A stretch of 64,000 nt of DNA. Origin: Ancistrus triradiatus. Taxonomy: Eukaryota; Chordata; Actinopteri; Siluriformes; Loricariidae. The stretch is from assembly GCA_025084515.1 (NCBI GenBank), contig JAJAGP010000555.1:124001-188000 (forward strand). Direction: 5' to 3'. The translations under genes were made by a program, and so were the position numbers. Shown one piece after another: positions 54,101-60,422 of the stretch. The notes beneath the pieces are model-generated. The model saw only the letters and a list, made by a program, of their open reading frames with translations, made no database searches and was not told where the DNA came from. Position 1 is the stretch's first letter. Every line of letters starts with the position of its first letter.

Positions 54101-57100
54101 AAACTGTCTGAGCTGCTTGTCCTTGTGCAGATCAAACAATCCTCTCTTTTGGTCTCTTGGCCGCCAGTAGCCTGTTCGCCACAATTTGCATGCCCTCATT
54201 GGAACCACTGCTCCCAACAACTCCTAAGAGCTAGGTCAGAACGGCCTAGATGGCGGGCAGTACAAACTTCAAAACGACCATCCTGCTTCTCTCAGCCCAA
54301 AGATGAGCCCCCTCTCTAAGTCTGTGAACTGGGCAAAATGTCTTCGAGTGCATCGCAGTGGCATGTTGAGCAGTCAACAATCTCTCGCCAAGAGGTACCC
54401 TATCCAAAAGCAGCCTCTGATAGCCTTTTTATAGAGCAGCAGCGGAAGAGCTTTTACGTTCCCTTGTGGCAAAACCCAGTGTCTAATCAGACCACACCTG
54501 TTATCATTTACACATCTGCCTGAAGCATAATTCCATGCTATTGAGTATGGAAGCAATTCTCTGGTGTTTTATCCTTGAGGTATTTTGACCAAAGTATGTC
54601 CCAGACATTTCATTAAGACACCGGGGAATTGCATTAACTTGTGGAATAGGGGTATAATGTGTCACCAATAAACTAGTTAGTGCTAGAACATCACAGCACA
54701 GCATGTTCATTTACTGGACAGACTTGCTACAGGACAGTGTCTCAAACAAAGGATGCATCTATTAAGGCAGATGATCCAAAAAAGGAATATTTGTCATGCA
54801 GAAATCTAATATTGGACTCCATATTAAAGGACCAGAGTGCTGTAGGGGTGCCCACACACTCGCACACTTGATTGGTATCACACTACTACTACTAAGGAAC
54901 TGAGTTCATATGAGAATCCATATACATATGCATGTGGAATATGCAATCTGATCACACACACTCCAGTGACACACACTCCAGCAGCACTTCACAGGGCAAG
55001 GATGGCGCTGCTCTTTAACACATGCACACATAAATGGAATGGAAATTTGCCTGAGGATTGCTGGGATAAAATGATGATGATTACCACATCATTACATCGA
55101 CATGTTATTTTCACCAAGTGCCAGGGCCTAATCGAGACTCAGTCTTTGTCTACTGCAAACATTAGCCAAGAATAGGAGGGTCTGTCCGGCTACCTGGTGC
55201 ATTGTACGCTCTGTTTGTGTAAAGATCAGTTGTTATTGGTCGTCTTTGTTGCCAGCATAAACACCGATGATTTGGACAATTATTTTCTTTGAACGTTTGG
55301 TTGCATCACTAGTCAATCAGAATGCCCATGTTGCCTTTTTCCAGGGCAGCCCATAGCCTGAATATTTTCTATACTGGACTACACTGACAAAACATGCTTT
55401 CATTTAAACGTGCAACAACTTTCTGTTTTGGATAAACAGCACACCCTACTATACAAAAAAGTTCCACTTTTCAAGTTTTCCAATATGAGGAGGTATTGGA
55501 TATTCTAATACCCTATCTCGCTATACAGTGTGTGTATCAGTAAGTGTGTATCAGTGTAGCGTACTGGAAGTAGATGGCGTTCAGAGTGGCATCTTACCCC
55601 ATCAACTTCACTTTTCTCTTATATGTATAGGTACTGGGGTAATGATACAAGTCAAATCAAATCAGACTTATTTCTATAGCGCTTCGTTCAGTGAAGCATT
55701 GTCTCAAAGCAGTTTTACAATTTTAGATTATCTTCTAATTTATAAGGCCAATCCCAAATTGAGCAAGCCTAGGGCGATAGTGGCAAGGAAAAACGCCCTA
55801 AACGTTAGAAGGAAGAAACCTTGGTAGGACCATGACTCAAAATCAGATAAATGTAAGACTGAAACTAATTTATTCTAGCCATATAAGTTTGAAGGAATGG
55901 TTTAAAAAAACAGAAACTATTATTAGAAACTACATATTAACAGATAAATAAAATATTGAATCAAATAATGTAAAAGACCACCTCACAATTTGATTCAGTT
56001 CGATTAACGATTCGATTTTCTTACGATTTTTTATATCTAAAGGGTAAACAATACAAAACAACGCACATTTTCTTGAATAAGTTTTTAAATAAAATAAAAA
56101 AACCTCGGTCTCCTGCAATTAAAAGAAATGTCTGGAAATAGAAGTTCCAAATTGTAAATAAAATGCTCTGTTGTTGCTTCACCATATATTAACTTATTAT
56201 TTTTATTATTCAAAAAATGCTTATTTTTATTTCTGAATAGTAACAATTAAAAATAATGTTTACTTTTCTTGTATAAAAATTTGAACAAAACAAATATTTA
56301 CTCTGCTGCAATTTCATAATTACAACTCTACTATTAGACTCAGCAGCTCTTTGTGGGGTCAACGGTACAAGCTGGAAATTGAATATTTTTGCCTTTTCGC
56401 TCTGTTCCCCTTACGAAAAGGTGGTTTCTTCCATTCCTGGTCAACTTCTTCAGACTGTAATAGGGTCAACTTGGCATACCAATGAAGATGCCAGATGCTG
56501 CTGTTGCTCAAGTGTAAGGGGAGGTCACACTACATACTTACCACTGTAGCTTATAGAAGCTGTTTTTGAGATCCAGTTTTTAATACTGCATACAAATTTC
56601 CTGTATTTTCTGGTTGTATTCTAACAAAGAGACTTTGAAATAATTATACTTTGCCTGGGCAAAAAAAGGTCACCACCTGGATTTAACTAAGCAAAGAGTT
56701 AAAAAAGAGCCTCCCACTGAATAATTACTGCATTGGTGATTATGATGCAGTGAATAGCTTCTCATTTGTTAAATAACCATCTCCAAAGACACATCCTGTG
56801 GTCGTGGAAAACATGTTCATCTGTTTCAAAAGGGTCAAATTGTGAAAGAGTGGCTCAGGGAGCATGAGACATCATTTTCACACATGGATTGGCCACCACA
56901 GAGTCCAGACCTGAACCCCATTGAGAATCTTTGGGATGCGCTGGAGAAGACTTTGTGCAGTGGAACAAATCTCCCATCATCAGTACAAGATCTTGGGAGA
57001 AAAGTTAATGCAACTCTGAACAGAAATAAATGTCGTGACGTTGCAGAAGCTTGTGGAAACGATGCCACAGCGAATGCGTGCCGTAGTCAAAGCTAAAGGC

Positions 57101-60100
57101 AACCCAACCAAATATTAGTGTATGTGACCTTTTTTTGGCCAGGCATTGTATATGGTCACTGCTAAAACAATGGGATTTCTGATTTAATAGTGGCCTAAGA
57201 CTTTTGCACAGTACTGTATATTCAACTCTATATCATGACCTGAGTCTCAAAGATATATTAGGACAGAATGTATATGAGAAGTCCATATCTAGACACATTT
57301 GAACTTGATATGATAGTGAAGTCGAAAGTCCAGCAGTTAATTTTTAGAGGATTGAATAAAAGCTGTTTTACTGTGAACACCTCTTGCCTAGGGATTTTTT
57401 TTTTTTGGAAATACACATCAATCTTCAAAACACCTCTATAAGACTGATATTAAAAAATGTTGTGGTGATAAAGAACTTTATATGTGTGGGCATAACTCAA
57501 GTATAACTGTCACCCTTGTTTTTGTTTTCATTCTATCTATTTGTCTTCAATGAAAGCAGGATTTATGATTGTTTGGCACATCCTGGTTTAAACAAAAGCC
57601 TTTTCACGCTGATCCTGAAATTGTTTTGCAAGGAAAAATCACTTTAAGAGATTTTAACATGAAAACAAGAATTTCTATGAAAGCCTTCACATAAAGATCA
57701 GACGTTTTAATGCTATGATTATGCATACTGGTATATTTTTCAGAGGTTTTGTTCCAGGTGATGAAAGGCCATTTTGGCAGTCATCTACACTCACTGGACA
57801 CTTTATTAGGTACACCTGTTCAGCTGCATGTACACAAATATCTAATCATCCAATCACATGGCAGCAACTCCATGCTTTTAGGCATATAAAGATGGTCAAG
57901 ACAACCTGCTGAAATTCAAACGGAACATCTTTGTTTTTAGAGATTCAGTTTTCTGCGCATTTTCTGAGCAGCGATTCACGATTCACGGTTCAGTGATTCA
58001 GTCTCACAATAGCTCTTTCCCAGTGAACATCTGAGCTGTGTTTATTATATTTTTACTTATTTTTACATCTACCGTACTGTATTCTTAGTGCAAATAAGTC
58101 TCCACTGACTTAAAAAGGAAAGTATTGACAGCCATTCAATTTACATTATTCCTTATATGAAAGATTTGCTCAGTACTTGTCATTTTCGGTTCTCGACAAG
58201 CCTTCTGGAATGAATTAACAAGTTTTGAATATTTTTCATTGATTATGATTATTACTGTATATGAATGATCATTGCTATGAGAATTTATACCTACAGTGGT
58301 GCTTGAAAATTTGTGAACCCTTTAGAATTTTCTGAGACTTGGACAGACGTCCTGACATTTTCCTTTAGAATTCTCTGATATCATTCAGAACTCATTGTTC
58401 TATCAATAATGGCAAGCCGTCCTGGCCCAGATGCAGCAAAACAGGCCCAAACCATGATACTACCACCACCATGTTTCACAGTTGGGATAAGGTTCTTATG
58501 CTGGAATGCAGTGTTTTCCTTTCTCCAAACATAACGCTTTTCTTTTAAACCAAAAAGTTCTATTTTGGTCTCATCCGTCCACAAAACGTTCTTCCAATAG
58601 CCTTCTGGCTTGTCCACGTGATCTTTAGCAAACTGCAGACGAGCAGCAATGTTCTTTTTGGAGAGCAATGGCTTTCTCCTTGCAACCTTGACATGCACAC
58701 CATTGTTGTTCAGTGTTCTTCTGATGGTGGACTCATGAACATTAACATTAGCCAATGTGAGAGAGGCCTTCAGTTGCTTAGAAGTTACCCTGGGGTCCTT
58801 TGTGACCTTGGCAACTATTACACACGTTGCTCTTGGAGTGATCTTTGTTGGTCAACAACTCCTGGGGAGGGTAACAATGGTCCTGAATGTCCTCCATTGT
58901 AGACAATCTGTCTGACTGTGGATTATTTTAGTCCAAACTCTTTAGAGATGGTTTTGTAACCTTTTCCAGCCTGATGAGCATCAACAACTCTTTTTCTGAG
59001 CTCCTCAGAAATCTCCTTTGTTCGTACCATGATACACTTCCACAGACATGTGTTGTGAAGAGCAGACTTTGATAGATCCCTGTTCTTTAAATAAAACAGG
59101 GTGCCCACTCACACCTGATTGTCATCCCATTGATTGAAAACACCTGACTCTAATTTCACCTTCAAATTAACTGCTAATCCTAGAGGTTCACATACTTTTG
59201 GCACTCACTAATATGTAATATTGGATCTTTTTCCTCAATAAGGAATGACTAAGTATAATTTTTTTGTCTCATTTGGTTTACTGGGTTCTCTTTAACTACT
59301 TTTAGGACTTTGTTTTAGGTCATATTTATGCAGAAATCTATGCAGGGTTCACAAACTTCAGTAACCAAAAAAAAAAGAAAAATGTTGTTTTTTTGGGTTT
59401 TCAAATAAAAGTTACAAATTTTTTCTTCCTTGTGAAAACCAGCAAAATGTCCCCACCAGCACACATGAAAACTAGAAGCCCAAGTGTCCCAGTCTGACCT
59501 TATTTAAGGCCTCATTTCATCAAACACTAGGACAGACTCCCCCCTCAGGAGTCCGCTGCCTTGGTAGGAAGGTAGGAAGGCTACTAAGAGAAAAATCTGT
59601 TCCTTTCAAAGGAAGCATAAGGACAGCTGTCTTATAAGGGTAAATGTAAAGGAACACTTATCCCCAGGCAAAACAATCCCACAATTCATTTCACCACATA
59701 CGGGTATAAAGAGGGGACTCTGTTCAATGGGGGAACAAGATTTGCAAATGTAACTGTATAACTACTTGTTTTAAAGATATTTTGAGCACCTTTTCATGTC
59801 GCCCCCCCCCCCCCCAGCCCCTGCTACAAACTGCATTCTGTTCTCTCACTCCTCAGAGACAGATGTGTTTACTGTCAGTGTCCCTCGCCCTGTCCCCATC
59901 CCTTCCTGGTTGTCTCATCCATCTCTCCTCTCCCTCTCCTCTCTCTCTCTCTCATTCCCTACAACCTCTTTCCACTCCCTTTGCTGCACTCCTCATCCAT
60001 CACTCTGCCCCGTCCTCTGCATTCACACAACACACACACACACACACACACACACACAGCTCGAGCCTTTTCTCTGAATGCTGAACACATTTGAGAGTCA

Positions 60101-60382
60101 AACAGCCCACATAACCAAGGACATAAGTAACACAATATATCCACTATTGACATAAACGGTCATGAAATATAATTCTAAATCATAAGCATACTAATAAAAC
60201 AGACCTCAATTTGATTCCAGATGTTGAGAGTTCATTTTGCAAGCCATCTGTTGCAACAATACAAAATAACATCTGCAAAAGCGCAAATCATTAAGAACGC
60301 TTCCTCTGCATGTTCTACATATTTAATTGTGAACAACACAGTCAGTGTTCCGTGTGACCCTGTATATACCTGACTGCTGCAG

Positions 60383-60422
<40 letters not shown>

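Noticed and set aside
59782..60084. Pro/Ser-rich open frames in two plus-strand frames
   Set aside because: Composition artefacts of a CT-rich and CA-repeat stretch; no domain, no splice sites.
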